A DNA stretch of 64,000 nucleotides from Prescottella equi (GTDB lineage: Bacteria > Actinomycetota > Actinomycetes > Mycobacteriales > Mycobacteriaceae), in NCBI RefSeq assembly GCF_002094305.1, contig NZ_LWTX01000001.1, positions 310,001 through 374,000 on the forward strand. The letters are read 5' to 3'. How positions within the stretch are numbered: position 1 is the first letter of the stretch; each line of letters begins with the position of its first letter. The translations under genes and the position numbers were made by a program. A model generated the notes under the pieces. It saw only the letters and a program-made list of their open reading frames with translations, did not search any database and was not told the DNA's origin. Below are positions 9,062 to 18,550 of the stretch, one piece after another.

Positions 9062-9358
9062 TCAGAACCGGTGGCGTGCCGCCCCGAGATCCACCCGACC
9101 GTCCCGGATCGGCACACCTTCGAGCTCGAGCTTCGCCAACTGGCGACGGGCGAGATGGGCCGCCGGCCGGCCCGACGCTCCCAGGACTCGGTGCCACGGG
9201 AGGTCGGCGGAGTCGGTACGCATGATCCAGCCGACGGTGCGGGCGCTGGAAAGTCCTGCGGCCGAGGCGATGTCTCCGTACGTGGCGACCCGACCGAGTG
9301 GAATCGAGGCGACCAGGTCGCGGACGCGCTCGATCTGTTCCTCGGTGGTGGCGGCCAC
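9062..9358 (-). CDS. Alkyltransferase-like protein (ATL), MGMT family without active cysteine
   Basis: A 98-residue protein of the O6-alkylguanine alkyltransferase family in which the active-site P-C-H-R is P-W-H-R (W55). ATL proteins bind O6-alkylguanine in DNA without repairing it and hand the lesion to nucleotide excision repair. The helix-turn-helix/arginine-finger region (AAGLSSARTVGWIM) is present. The start is taken as the GTG at 9358, eight bases after the upstream hydrolase stop; the SD is weak. Co-transcription with the hydrolase and MobA-MoeA genes is likely. Confidence 0.88.
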   Translation of the reverse strand: MAATTEEQIERVRDLVASIPLGRVATYGDIASAAGLSSARTVGWIMRTDSADLPWHRVLGASGRPAAHLARRQLAKLELEGVPIRDGRVDLGAARHRF

Positions 9359-9366
9359 GTGCGGTC

Positions 9367-10143
9367 CTACAGCAGCTTGCGGACGAGGGAAGCGACTTCG
9401 TCGGGCTTCGCGTGGGCGACCATGTGGTCGCAGTCGAGGTCGGCAATGGTCAGGTCGTCCCCGAGATGCTCGGCGAGCGCGGCGCGGAACTCGGGCGTGA
9501 CGTACGGCGGCTGCACGCGCAGTGCCTGCACCAGAACCGTCGGGATGCCCTTGGGTGGGAGGACGAACGGGCGTGCCATCTCGCCCCACGACGCGACGAC
9601 GGCCGGAACCGACATGCGCCAGCCGACTCGTCCGTTGTCGAGTTCGACCAGGTGCTCGGCGAGGTCGGCGTCGAGGGCCTCGGTGGGCACGTCGGCCCAC
9701 GCGCCGTGCAGTTTCTCGGAGCGGGCCTCCGCTGCGTCGGTGTAGTCGGGGTGGGCGGCGACGAGTCCGGCGATCCGGCTCATGTTCTCCGGGTCGAGCC
9801 CGAGGGCGGGATCGAGCAGGACGACCCCGCGGATCCGATCCGGTACCGCCTGCGCGAGATGCAGCGCGATCGCGGCGCCGTACGAGTGGGCCACCACGAC
9901 GACGGGGCCGGTCGCGTGCTCGTCGAGCACTCCGACCAGATCGCCGACGTGTGTGTCCAGACCCCACGGCGGCGTCCACGGGGAGCGGCCGTGGCCGCGC
10001 AGATCTGGTGCGATGATCCGGGTGTCACCGAGCTGGCCGGTGCCGAGCGCCTCCCACCGGCGTCCGTGCCCGGTGAGTCCGTGCAGGGCGAGCACTTCGG
10101 GTGCTCCGGGCGTGCCGAACAGGTACGTGTGGAGACCGCGCAT
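9367..10143 (-). CDS. Alpha/beta hydrolase
   Basis: A 258-residue cytosolic alpha/beta hydrolase. It shows the LHGLTGHGRRW oxyanion segment near residues 19-29, DLRGHGRS, the nucleophile elbow A-H-S-Y-G-A (the first position of the usual G-x-S-x-G is Ala) and the C-terminal D-H-M-V-A-H carrying the catalytic His. The substrate is unknown. It is the first gene of a minus-strand set with the ATL and MobA-MoeA genes, and it faces adnA with 56 bp of shared upstream DNA. Confidence 0.85.
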   Translation of the reverse strand: MRGLHTYLFGTPGAPEVLALHGLTGHGRRWEALGTGQLGDTRIIAPDLRGHGRSPWTPPWGLDTHVGDLVGVLDEHATGPVVVVAHSYGAAIALHLAQAVPDRIRGVVLLDPALGLDPENMSRIAGLVAAHPDYTDAAEARSEKLHGAWADVPTEALDADLAEHLVELDNGRVGWRMSVPAVVASWGEMARPFVLPPKGIPTVLVQALRVQPPYVTPEFRAALAEHLGDDLTIADLDCDHMVAHAKPDEVASLVRKLL

Positions 10144-10199
10144 GTCGTCCACTATGCCGGATGCGACGTCTGTCGGACCCGTCTGGTGAGATTCCCTGT

Positions 10200-13100
10200 A
10201 TGAGCGAAACGGGCGCACGCACGAGGCAGACGGCGCCCACCGCACGGCTCGTCGGGCGACGCGGATCGACGCCGTCGCTGCGCACCTGGCCGGCGGACCC
10301 CGCACGGGTCCTGACCGGTGCACCGCCCGGCCGCGGCTGGCACCCCTGGCAGATCCTCGGGGGCCCGGGGACCGGGAAGACGACGCTGCTGGTCGATGCC
10401 GCGGTGGCCCGGATCGTTGCCGGCGAGGATCCCGAGTCGGTGCTCGTGCTCACCCAGTCGCGCCGAGCGGCCACCGCGATCCGGGAGCAGATCACCGAGC
10501 GACTGCTCGCGGCCGAGCACGACCCGGAGAGCCCCGGGGTCCAGCCCCGGGCCACCCGGGAGCCCCTCGTCCGGACGGTGCACTCGTACGCCTTCGCGGT
10601 ACTGCGGCTGCAGGCCGCCGCGCACGGTAATCCGCCGCCGCGGCTGATCACCGGTGCGGAGCAGGACGCGGTACTGCGCGAGTTGCTGCGTGGCGACATC
10701 GCGGACGGCGGGGGAATGTGGCCGGAGCGGTTGCGTCCCGCTCTGGGAATGACCGGTTTCGCCGTCGAACTGCGCAACCTCATGCTGCGCGCCAACGAGC
10801 GCGGCCTGGGCCCGGAGGATCTGATCGATCTCGGATATGCCCACGACAAGGCCGAATGGGTCGCGGCGGGGCGGTTCGCCGCCCACTACGAGCAGGGCAT
10901 GCTGCTGCGTGGCGCGGTGGGAATGGAGGCGCCGGAGGCCACCGCGCCGGCGCTCGACGCCGCCGAGTTGATCAGCGCGGCTCTCACCGCGTTCGCGACC
11001 GACCGGGACCTGCTGCGCCGCGAACGCGCCAGGGTGCGGCACCTGCTCGTCGACGATGCCCAGCACCTCGATCCGCAGGCCGCGCAGTTGGTACGCCTGA
11101 TCGGAACCGGGACCGCGAGCACCGCGATCGCCGGCGACCCGGACCAGGCGATCTTCGCGTTCCGTGGCGCGGACCCACGGTTCCTCACGGGTCTCGCCGA
11201 TCGCGGGGACCTCGCGCAGGTGATCCTCGACACCAACTTCCGGGCGGCGCCGGCCGTCGCACGGGTGGCGGGGCGGATCGCGGGCCTGCTCCCCGGCAAC
11301 CCGCCGCACCGCGGCGCGGCGGTGCCCGTCACCGAGGACGACACCGACGGGCGTGCAGTGGTCCGGGTGCTGTCGACTCCGGCCAAGGAGGCGGCGCTCG
11401 TCGCGGACACCCTGCGGCGCGCGCACCTGATCGACGGCGTGCCGTGGTCGGAGATGGCGATCGTTGCGCGGTCGGTGCCGCGGGTGCTGCCGCCACTGCG
11501 GCGCGCGCTGCTCTCGGCGGGAGTGCCGGTGACCACCGCCGCGAGCGAACTGCCGCTCGCGAAGCAGCACGGGGTGGCCGGATTGCTGTCCGTCATGCGC
11601 GCCCTCGTCGGCGGCGAGTTCACCGGCGAGGACGCGATCGCGCTGCTGTCGGGTCCCATCGGTGGGGCCGAGCCGGTGAGCCTGCGGCGGCTGCGTCGCG
11701 GCCTGCGACGGGTCGAGTTGGCGTCGGGTGGCGACCGCGACTCGGCCGAGCTGTTGCGGGCGCTCATCGTGGACGGGCCGGACGCCGACGGGGTGGCACA
11801 CCTGCTTCCCGGACTGACGGATGTCGAATCGCTCTCGCTGCGCAGGGTGCTGAAGGTGCTGCGGCGCGCCCGGGTACCGCTGCAGCGCGGCCGGGGCATC
11901 GAAGAGGTGCTGTGGGCGGCGTGGCAGGCGACCGGGCTCGAGCGTCGCTGGGCGGCGGCCTCCGCGTTCGGCGGGCCGATCGGCGCCCAGGCCGACCGCG
12001 ATCTCGATGCGGTGGTGGCTCTCTTCGATGCTGCCGCGAACTACGTCGACCGACTGCCGCGGGCTCAGTTGTCCGGGTTCGTCGACTACCTCGTCGAGCA
12101 GGCGATTCCGGGGCCTGCCCCGATGCGCGCCGTGGCGTCGCAGGAGACCGTGACGGTGCTCAGCGCGCACTCGGCGGCGGGACGGCAGTGGCGGGTGGTC
12201 GTCGTGCTCGGCGTCCAGGAGGGGCTGTGGCCCAGCCTCGGGGCGCGCGGAACGCTGCTCGGCACCGAGGAACTCATCGAGATCACCAGCGGGCTCGGCG
12301 AGGTCGACAAGACGCTGTCGCGGACCGCGCCGCTGCTCGCAGAGGAACGGCGCCTGTTCCTGGTGGCGTGCAGCCGGGCTCGCGATTCGCTGCTCGTGAC
12401 AGCGGTCGACTCGTCGAGCGGCGACACCGAACTGGTGCGCTCGCGGTTCGTGGACGACTTGTTGCGCGGCGCCGACGACCTCGACGTCGACGAGGTCGCG
12501 CCGGTCACCGACGACACCCCCCGCGTCCTCGCCTTGCCGGCCCTGGTTGCCGAGTTGCGCAGTGTGGTGTGCGATCCCGAGGTGGCGGTCGCCGACCCGG
12601 AGCGGCAGCAACGGGCGGCGCACCAGTTGGCGCGGCTCGCCGAGGCCGGCGTCCGCGGCGCGCACCCCGACCAGTGGTACGGAACGTCGGCGCCCAGTTC
12701 CGATGTGGGGCTGTGGGATCCGGAGGACGGACCGGTTCCGCTGTCGCCGTCGACGATCGAACTGATCGCCAACTGTCCCCTGCGGTGGATGCTCGAGCGG
12801 CACGGGGGCAGCGACGGCGACAACACCCACGCCATCGCGGGCACGCTCGTGCACACCCTCGTGCAGGCGCTGGCCGGCCACATCCCGCCGGATCAGGTGG
12901 ACCACGCCCTGGAAACGGCATGGGACTCGGTGGATCTCGGCTCGGAGTGGTTCTCGCGCCGCGAACTCGAGCGCACGCGGGGCATGCTCGACAACTTCGC
13001 GGACTGGCTGCGGGGCACTCGATCCGAACTCACCGAGATCGGCGTCGAGGTGGCCGTGGACGGCGTGCTCGAACCCCGCACGGAGGGCGAGGCGACCGTG

Positions 13101-13517
13101 CGGATCCGCGGCCGGATCGACCGGCTCGAGCGCGACTCGGACGGGCGGCCCGTCGTCATCGACGTCAAGACCGCGAAGGCCGCGGTCACCAAGGAACAGG
13201 CCGAGCAGCACGCACAGCTGGCGGCCTACCAGGTGGCCGCCGCCCGCGGTCTGATCGACGGGGTGCCGGCGTCGCAGCCCGGTGGCGCCCGTCTGGTGTT
13301 CGTGGCCAAGCCACACAAGAAGGAAGGGTCGACGCAGCGCATACAGTCCGCGCTCGACGACGACGGAGTCGCGCTGTGGGAGAACGTGATCCACGACGCC
13401 GCCGCGGCCACCCGCGGACCGGCGTTCCTCGCCAGGATCAACGACGGCTGCAGGCATTGTCCGGTGCTCTCGAGCTGCCCGGCACACGACGAAGGACGGC
13501 AGGTGACGTCGGAGTGA
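10200..13517 (+). CDS. adnA: AdnA subunit of the AdnAB helicase-nuclease
   Basis: A 1105-residue UvrD-like helicase with a C-terminal RecB-type nuclease, matching mycobacterial AdnA. AdnA and AdnB form the heterodimer that resects double-strand breaks. Walker A is GGPGTGKT (54-61). Motif II reads L-L-V-D-D-A-Q-H instead of the usual D-E-x-Q, consistent with AdnA being the weak motor. The nuclease motif is V-I-D-V-K (D988, K990). C859, C1084, C1087 and C1093 form the expected four-cysteine Fe-S set around the nuclease. The ATG has no obvious SD. It ends in a GTGA overlap with adnB, indicating translational coupling. Confidence 0.93.
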   Translation: MSETGARTRQTAPTARLVGRRGSTPSLRTWPADPARVLTGAPPGRGWHPWQILGGPGTGKTTLLVDAAVARIVAGEDPESVLVLTQSRRAATAIREQITERLLAAEHDPESPGVQPRATREPLVRTVHSYAFAVLRLQAAAHGNPPPRLITGAEQDAVLRELLRGDIADGGGMWPERLRPALGMTGFAVELRNLMLRANERGLGPEDLIDLGYAHDKAEWVAAGRFAAHYEQGMLLRGAVGMEAPEATAPALDAAELISAALTAFATDRDLLRRERARVRHLLVDDAQHLDPQAAQLVRLIGTGTASTAIAGDPDQAIFAFRGADPRFLTGLADRGDLAQVILDTNFRAAPAVARVAGRIAGLLPGNPPHRGAAVPVTEDDTDGRAVVRVLSTPAKEAALVADTLRRAHLIDGVPWSEMAIVARSVPRVLPPLRRALLSAGVPVTTAASELPLAKQHGVAGLLSVMRALVGGEFTGEDAIALLSGPIGGAEPVSLRRLRRGLRRVELASGGDRDSAELLRALIVDGPDADGVAHLLPGLTDVESLSLRRVLKVLRRARVPLQRGRGIEEVLWAAWQATGLERRWAAASAFGGPIGAQADRDLDAVVALFDAAANYVDRLPRAQLSGFVDYLVEQAIPGPAPMRAVASQETVTVLSAHSAAGRQWRVVVVLGVQEGLWPSLGARGTLLGTEELIEITSGLGEVDKTLSRTAPLLAEERRLFLVACSRARDSLLVTAVDSSSGDTELVRSRFVDDLLRGADDLDVDEVAPVTDDTPRVLALPALVAELRSVVCDPEVAVADPERQQRAAHQLARLAEAGVRGAHPDQWYGTSAPSSDVGLWDPEDGPVPLSPSTIELIANCPLRWMLERHGGSDGDNTHAIAGTLVHTLVQALAGHIPPDQVDHALETAWDSVDLGSEWFSRRELERTRGMLDNFADWLRGTRSELTEIGVEVAVDGVLEPRTEGEATVRIRGRIDRLERDSDGRPVVIDVKTAKAAVTKEQAEQHAQLAAYQVAAARGLIDGVPASQPGGARLVFVAKPHKKEGSTQRIQSALDDDGVALWENVIHDAAAATRGPAFLARINDGCRHCPVLSSCPAHDEGRQVTSE

Positions 13518-16500
13518 GCACCGTGCAGAGCGGGCGCCGCGTGAGCCCGGCCGAACTCGCGGAGGCGCTGGGGCAGTTCCCGCCGACGCCCGAGCAGGCC
13601 GCGGTCATCGAGGCTCCGCTCGGCCCCACCCTCGTCGTGGCCGGCGCCGGGGCGGGCAAGACCGAGACGATGGCGGCGCGCGTCGTGTGGCTGGTCGCGA
13701 ACGGGCTGGTCGATCCCGAACAGGTCCTCGGCCTGACGTTCACCCGTAAGGCGGCGCAGCAGCTCACTGCCCGCATCCGTAAGCGACTCGCGAAGCTGGC
13801 CGGCTCGGCGCTGGTCCGCGATCTCGACCCCAGCGGGTCGCTGCGGTCCCGGATCCTTGCGAGTGAACCCGAAGTGAGCACGTATCACGCGTACGCCGGA
13901 CGGCTGCTCTCCGAACACGGGCTGCTGCTGCCGATCGAGCCGTCCGCGACGCTGCTGTCCGAGACCGAGCTGTGGCAGCTCGCGTACCGGGTGGTCAGCG
14001 CCTGGGACGACGATCTCGACACCGACCGCAACCCCGCCTCGATCACCGAGTCGGTACTCGCGCTGTCCGGTCAGCTCGCCGAGCACCTCGTCGAACCGGC
14101 CGACCTGCGGGAGGCGCATACCGAACTGGACAAGCTGATCCACACGCTCCCGGCCGGGCCGAAACAGCGTGGCGGCCCGTCGAAGACGCTGCTGGACCTG
14201 CTCGAGGTGCAGCATCAGCGGCTCGATCTGCTGCCGCTCGTGCAGCGTCTGGCCGACACCCTGCGTCGTGAGGGCGCGCTGGACTTCGGCAGTCAGATGT
14301 CGCTCGCGGCACGCGTCGCGTCCGAGCATCCGGAGGTGGGGCGCAGCGAGCGCGCCCGGTTCCGGGTAGTGCTGCTCGACGAGTACCAGGACACCGGGCA
14401 CGCGCAGCGAGTGCTGCTGTCGTCGCTGTTCGGTGGCGGTGAGGACGCCGGTTTGGCACTGACGGCGGTCGGCGACCCGATGCAGTCGATCTACGGCTGG
14501 CGTGGGGCATCGGCGGCCAACCTGCCGCGTTTCGCCACCGATTTCCCGCTCGCCGACGGCACCCCGGCGCCCAAGCTGGAATTGCTCACGAGCTGGCGGA
14601 ACCCGCCGGAGGCCCTCGAGCTCGCCAACATGATCTCGGAGCCGTTGCGCGACAGGGGAGTCGAGGTCAGCAAGCTGCGGGCGCGGCCCGCGGCCGTCCC
14701 CGGCGACGTGCGGCTCGCCCTTCTCGACACCGTGGAGACCGAGCGCGCCTGGGTGGCCGACCGGATCGCCGAGCAGTACGAGGCGGCCCGCGTCGACGGC
14801 GCGAAGCCGCCCACCGCGGCCGTGCTGGTGCGACGCAACGCCGACGCCGCCCCGATCGCGGAGGAACTGCGGGCGCGGGGCCTCGCCGTGGAGGTGGTGG
14901 GCCTCGGTGGTCTGCTGCACACGCCTGAGGTGGCCGACGTCGTCGCGATGCTGCGCCTGGTCGCCGACCCGATGGCGGGCAGCGCCGCCGTACGCGTCCT
15001 CACCGGCGCCCGCTGGCAGATCGGTGCCGCCGACATCCGTGCCCTGTGGAAGCGTGCAGGCGAACTCGGGATCCGCTCCGACCACGGCGCCACCGGTGCG
15101 GTCACCGACGCGGCCGCCCTCGACGACGCGCTCGGCAGCGCCCTGCCCGGAGAGCAGTCGGAGCAGGCCGGCCTGGCCGACGCGCTCGCCGATCCCGGCC
15201 CGGCGCACCGGTATTCCGAGGCCGGGTACGTGCGGATCTGTGCGGTCGCCGCCGAGCTGGCGTCGCTACGGGAACGGCTGGGCCAGCCCCTCACCGAACT
15301 CGTCGCCGAGGTGGAACGCGTGATCGGCATCGGGATCGAGGCGCAGGCTCGGACACGGCAGTCCGAGGTGGGTGGCGCCGGACGCGAGCACCTGGACGCC
15401 TTCGCGGATGTCGTGTCCGGCTACGCGAACCGCACGTCGGCGACGCTGACGGGACTCCTGTCGTTCCTCGCCGCCGCCGAACATGTCGAGAACGGTCTCG
15501 CCCCCGGCGAGGTGGAGGTGGCGCCCGACCGTGTGCAGGTGCTCACGGTGCACTCGGCGAAGGGGCTCGAGTGGGAGGTCGTGGCGGTGCCGCACCTGAC
15601 CGCCGGCGTCTTCCCTTCCAGCCAGGCGTCGGCGACGTGGCTGGGATCGGTGGCCGAACTGCCGCCCACACTGCGCGGTGATCGTGCCTACCCGGGTGAA
15701 TCCGCCGACGGCGTCCCGGTTCTCGACCTCGAGAATCTGTACCACCGCAAGGACCTCGAGGACGCGATCAAGTCCCACAAGGACGCGCTCTCGACACGCC
15801 GTCTCGACGAGGACCGGCGCCTGTTCTACGTGGCGCTCACCCGCACCGAGCGGGCGCTGTTCGTGTCCGGCCATCACTGGGCCGAATCCGGTGCGGACCC
15901 CAAGGGCCCGTCGCCGTTCCTGCTCGAACTCGAGGAACTCGTGTCGACGTGGGAGGGTGAGCGACTCGGCGCGATCGACGTCTGGGCACCCGCGCCGGAC
16001 GACGGCGCCGAGAACCCGCTCACGGCGACGCCGCGATCGGCGCTGTGGCCGCGGGATCCGCTGGGGCGCCGGCGAGCCGACGTCGAACGCGGTGCCGAAC
16101 TGGTGCGCGGAGCGCTCGCGGGGTTGGGGAAGGCCGCGCCGGAGCCCGAGGCGGCGGACGACGACCCGGACAACTGGGCTGCCGATGTGGACGCGCTCCT
16201 CGCCGAGCGGAGGGAACGCGGACACGGCGGCACCGACGTGGAGATGCCGGCGCAACTGTCGGTCAGCCAGCTCGTCGACCTGGCCGCCGATCCCGACGCA
16301 CTCGCGGCCCGGCTGCGTCGACCGTTGCCGTTCCCGCCGAACCCCTTGGCGCGCAGGGGGACCGCGTTCCACGCGTGGGTGGAACAGCGGTTCGGTGCCA
16401 CTCGTCTGCTGGACTTCGACGAGCTTCCCGGCGCCGCCGACACCGGGGTGGGCACCGAGACCGAACTCGCTCTGCTGCAGGACGCGTTCCTGCGCTCGCC

Positions 16501-16891
16501 GTGGGCCGACCGCAGCCCCGTCGAGGTGGAGGTGCCGTTCGAGACTTCCGTCGCCGGGACCGTGCTACGCGGCCGGATCGACGCCGTCTTCGCCGACGCC
16601 GACGGCGGCTGGACGGTGATCGACTGGAAGACCGGCGCCGAGCCGTCCGCCGCGAACGAACGCGCCGTCGTGATGCAGTTGGCCGCCTACCGGATCGCGT
16701 GGGCCGAGCTGATGGCGGCGCGTCAGTCCCGGCTCACCGGACGGCCGGTGGAGCCGCCGCTCGACAAGGTGCGCGCTGCGTTCCACTACGTGCGTACCGG
16801 ACGCACCATCGCGCCCGAGGATCTGCCCGACGCCGACCGTCTGGCACGTCTCATCACGACTGCCGGTGCTGAAGAGACGCCGGCCGACTGA
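13514..16891 (+). CDS. adnB: AdnB subunit of the AdnAB helicase-nuclease
   Basis: A 1125-residue UvrD-like helicase-nuclease and partner of AdnA. Walker A is AGAGAGKT (43-50), motif II is the canonical V-L-L-D-E-Y-Q-D, and motif V/VI regions (LTVHSAKGLEWEVV, FYVALTRTERALF) are intact, so this is the main motor. The C-terminal nuclease has V-I-D-W-K (D1037, K1039) and no Fe-S cysteine cluster, as in mycobacterial AdnB. The GTG start overlaps the adnA stop by four bases. It is convergent with the DoxX-like gene, with only 10 bp between ends. Confidence 0.93.
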   Translation: MSTVQSGRRVSPAELAEALGQFPPTPEQAAVIEAPLGPTLVVAGAGAGKTETMAARVVWLVANGLVDPEQVLGLTFTRKAAQQLTARIRKRLAKLAGSALVRDLDPSGSLRSRILASEPEVSTYHAYAGRLLSEHGLLLPIEPSATLLSETELWQLAYRVVSAWDDDLDTDRNPASITESVLALSGQLAEHLVEPADLREAHTELDKLIHTLPAGPKQRGGPSKTLLDLLEVQHQRLDLLPLVQRLADTLRREGALDFGSQMSLAARVASEHPEVGRSERARFRVVLLDEYQDTGHAQRVLLSSLFGGGEDAGLALTAVGDPMQSIYGWRGASAANLPRFATDFPLADGTPAPKLELLTSWRNPPEALELANMISEPLRDRGVEVSKLRARPAAVPGDVRLALLDTVETERAWVADRIAEQYEAARVDGAKPPTAAVLVRRNADAAPIAEELRARGLAVEVVGLGGLLHTPEVADVVAMLRLVADPMAGSAAVRVLTGARWQIGAADIRALWKRAGELGIRSDHGATGAVTDAAALDDALGSALPGEQSEQAGLADALADPGPAHRYSEAGYVRICAVAAELASLRERLGQPLTELVAEVERVIGIGIEAQARTRQSEVGGAGREHLDAFADVVSGYANRTSATLTGLLSFLAAAEHVENGLAPGEVEVAPDRVQVLTVHSAKGLEWEVVAVPHLTAGVFPSSQASATWLGSVAELPPTLRGDRAYPGESADGVPVLDLENLYHRKDLEDAIKSHKDALSTRRLDEDRRLFYVALTRTERALFVSGHHWAESGADPKGPSPFLLELEELVSTWEGERLGAIDVWAPAPDDGAENPLTATPRSALWPRDPLGRRRADVERGAELVRGALAGLGKAAPEPEAADDDPDNWAADVDALLAERRERGHGGTDVEMPAQLSVSQLVDLAADPDALAARLRRPLPFPPNPLARRGTAFHAWVEQRFGATRLLDFDELPGAADTGVGTETELALLQDAFLRSPWADRSPVEVEVPFETSVAGTVLRGRIDAVFADADGGWTVIDWKTGAEPSAANERAVVMQLAAYRIAWAELMAARQSRLTGRPVEPPLDKVRAAFHYVRTGRTIAPEDLPDADRLARLITTAGAEETPAD

Positions 16892-16901
16892 AGCTGTCCG
16901 G

Positions 16902-17297
16902 TCAGGCCGCGTTGCGCCGGGCCCTCAATGCGTCGGCGACCAGGGGGATCTGCAGCGGCAGACGGGCCGCGGCGAGGACCTTCGCGGGCGTCGACGTGCG
17001 GTTCGACCGGAACCAGTCGATCGTCATCTGCACGTTGGCGGGAAACACGGCGACGAACAGTGCGGTCGCGAGCGTGCCGCCGAGCCGGCGCGTCCGGGGC
17101 ACCGCGAGCGCCGCGGCCGTCGCGAGCTCGGCGACACCCGACGCGTACGTGTACGTGCGCGCGCTTCCGGGGAGCGCGCGCGGCACGATCGCGTCGAACG
17201 GCCGCGGCCGGACGAAGTGCAGTGTTCCGGCGCCGAAGAGCAGAGCGGCGAGGCGGAGAGCAGGAGCCTGACTGGATCGGTTCGGACGCTGTGACAT
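16902..17297 (-). CDS. DoxX-like integral membrane protein
   Basis: A 131-residue membrane protein with about four helices and the pattern F-G-A-G-T-L-H-F followed by a G-V-A-E-L-A-T-A-A-A helix, as in DoxX-like small membrane proteins. Some mycobacterial DoxX proteins work with superoxide dismutase and thiol metabolism, but nothing here shows that. The start is taken at the ATG giving MSQRPN; longer in-frame starts add a basic stretch without an SD. Confidence 0.75.
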   Translation of the reverse strand: MSQRPNRSSQAPALRLAALLFGAGTLHFVRPRPFDAIVPRALPGSARTYTYASGVAELATAAALAVPRTRRLGGTLATALFVAVFPANVQMTIDWFRSNRTSTPAKVLAAARLPLQIPLVADALRARRNAA

Positions 17298-17440
17298 GCG
17301 GCCACCCTGCCCCACGCGCCGTCGTTCCGCCACCGTCACCCCGATTTTCCTGTGCCGTTCCGCTATTCCGGGATCCGCGGTTAGGCTGCGAGCCGACTGT
17401 GTGAACTGCCAGTCGGAGCAGAGGAGATGGGGACCAGTGG

Positions 17441-18508
17441 ATGCCCGGTAGGTTGAGAGCGCGGTTCGGGAACGCGGACGCGCTGACGGATCGGCCGGAC
17501 TTCGCGCTAGTCGGCGTGCTCAAGGTCCCGGAGATGCAGACCAGTCCGTCCCGCGCCATCGCGCGGCGAGTCTCGTACGCGCTCGGCGCACTGGCGTTGG
17601 CCGTGCTCGTCGTCTACATCGACCGGGACGGCTACAAGGATGCGCAGGACAACCAGCTGTCGCTGCTGGACTGCATCTACTACGCGACGGTCTCGCTGTC
17701 GACCACCGGTTACGGCGACATCACCCCGATCACCCCGGAAGCGCGACTGATCAACGTTCTGGTCATCACGCCGCTCCGCATCTTCTTCCTCATCGTCCTG
17801 GTCGGTACGACCCTCTCGGCGCTCACCGAGAGCTCGCGCCAGGCGTTCAAGATCCAGCGTTGGAGGCATCGCGTGCGCAACCACACCGTCGTCGTCGGAT
17901 TCGGTACGAAGGGACGTACCGCCATCGACGCCATGCTCGGAGACGGCATCGTGCCCTCCGACATCGTGGTGGTCGACACCGATCAGGTGGTGCTCGACAC
18001 CGCGGCGAGCATGGGCCTGGTGACCGTGCACGGCTCGGCCACCAAGTCCGACGTGCTGCGGCTCGCCGGTGTGCAGAACGCAGCGTCGATCATCGTCGCC
18101 GCGAACCGTGACGACACCGCGGTCCTCGTCACACTCACCGCGCGCGAACTCGCACCCAAGGCGAAGATCGTCGCCGCGATCCGGGAGACCGACAACGCGC
18201 ACCTGCTGCGGCAGTCGGGGGCGGATTCGGTGGTCGTCTCCTCGGAGACCGCGGGACGCCTGCTCGGTATCGCCCGCACCACGCCGAGCGTGGTGGAGAT
18301 GGTCGAGGACCTGCTGACCCCGGAGGCCGGTTTCGCGATCGCCGAGCGTGAGGTCGAACCCGAGGAGGTCGGTGGTTCGCCGCGGCACCTGTCCGACATC
18401 GTGCTGGGCGTGGTGCGCGACGGCCGTCTGTTGCGGGTGGGGTCGCCCGAGGTCGACGCCGTGGAGGCCGACGACCTCCTGCTGTACATCCGGCGCGTCA
18501 GCAGCTGA
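17441..18508 (+). CDS. Two-helix potassium channel with TrkA-N (RCK) domain
   Basis: A 355-residue protein equivalent in position and architecture to Rv3200c. A membrane helix (about 44-60) is followed by a pore loop with the K+ selectivity filter T-T-G-Y-G-D (88-93) and a second helix (about 108-128). An RCK/TrkA-N Rossmann domain begins at HTVVVGFGTKG, and a TrkA-C-like end (ILGVVRDGRLLRVGS-type turn) closes the protein. It probably conducts K+ under nucleotide control at the membrane. SD GAGGAG lies about 12 bases before the ATG. It is conserved beside adnAB and nudC in Mycobacteriales, although no mechanistic link is known. Confidence 0.88.
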   Translation: MPGRLRARFGNADALTDRPDFALVGVLKVPEMQTSPSRAIARRVSYALGALALAVLVVYIDRDGYKDAQDNQLSLLDCIYYATVSLSTTGYGDITPITPEARLINVLVITPLRIFFLIVLVGTTLSALTESSRQAFKIQRWRHRVRNHTVVVGFGTKGRTAIDAMLGDGIVPSDIVVVDTDQVVLDTAASMGLVTVHGSATKSDVLRLAGVQNAASIIVAANRDDTAVLVTLTARELAPKAKIVAAIRETDNAHLLRQSGADSVVVSSETAGRLLGIARTTPSVVEMVEDLLTPEAGFAIAEREVEPEEVGGSPRHLSDIVLGVVRDGRLLRVGSPEVDAVEADDLLLYIRRVSS

Positions 18509-18537
18509 GCGAAGTCGGGCGGACCGGTCCCTCGCAG

Positions 18538-18543
18538 TAGGGT
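18538..18543 (+). promoter_or_regulatory. -10 element of a leaderless nudC promoter
   Basis: TAGGGT lies seven bases before the nudC GTG, which has no SD. A start of transcription at or next to the GTG is therefore likely (leaderless mRNA). No clear -35. Confidence 0.55.
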
Positions 18544-18550
18544 CGTTCCC

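Noticed and set aside
10152-13487. A 1111-codon open frame on the minus strand opposite adnA
   Set aside because: Composition is Arg/Gly/His-rich, as expected from the reverse of GC-rich coding DNA. adnA on the plus strand has all motifs, so this frame is a shadow.
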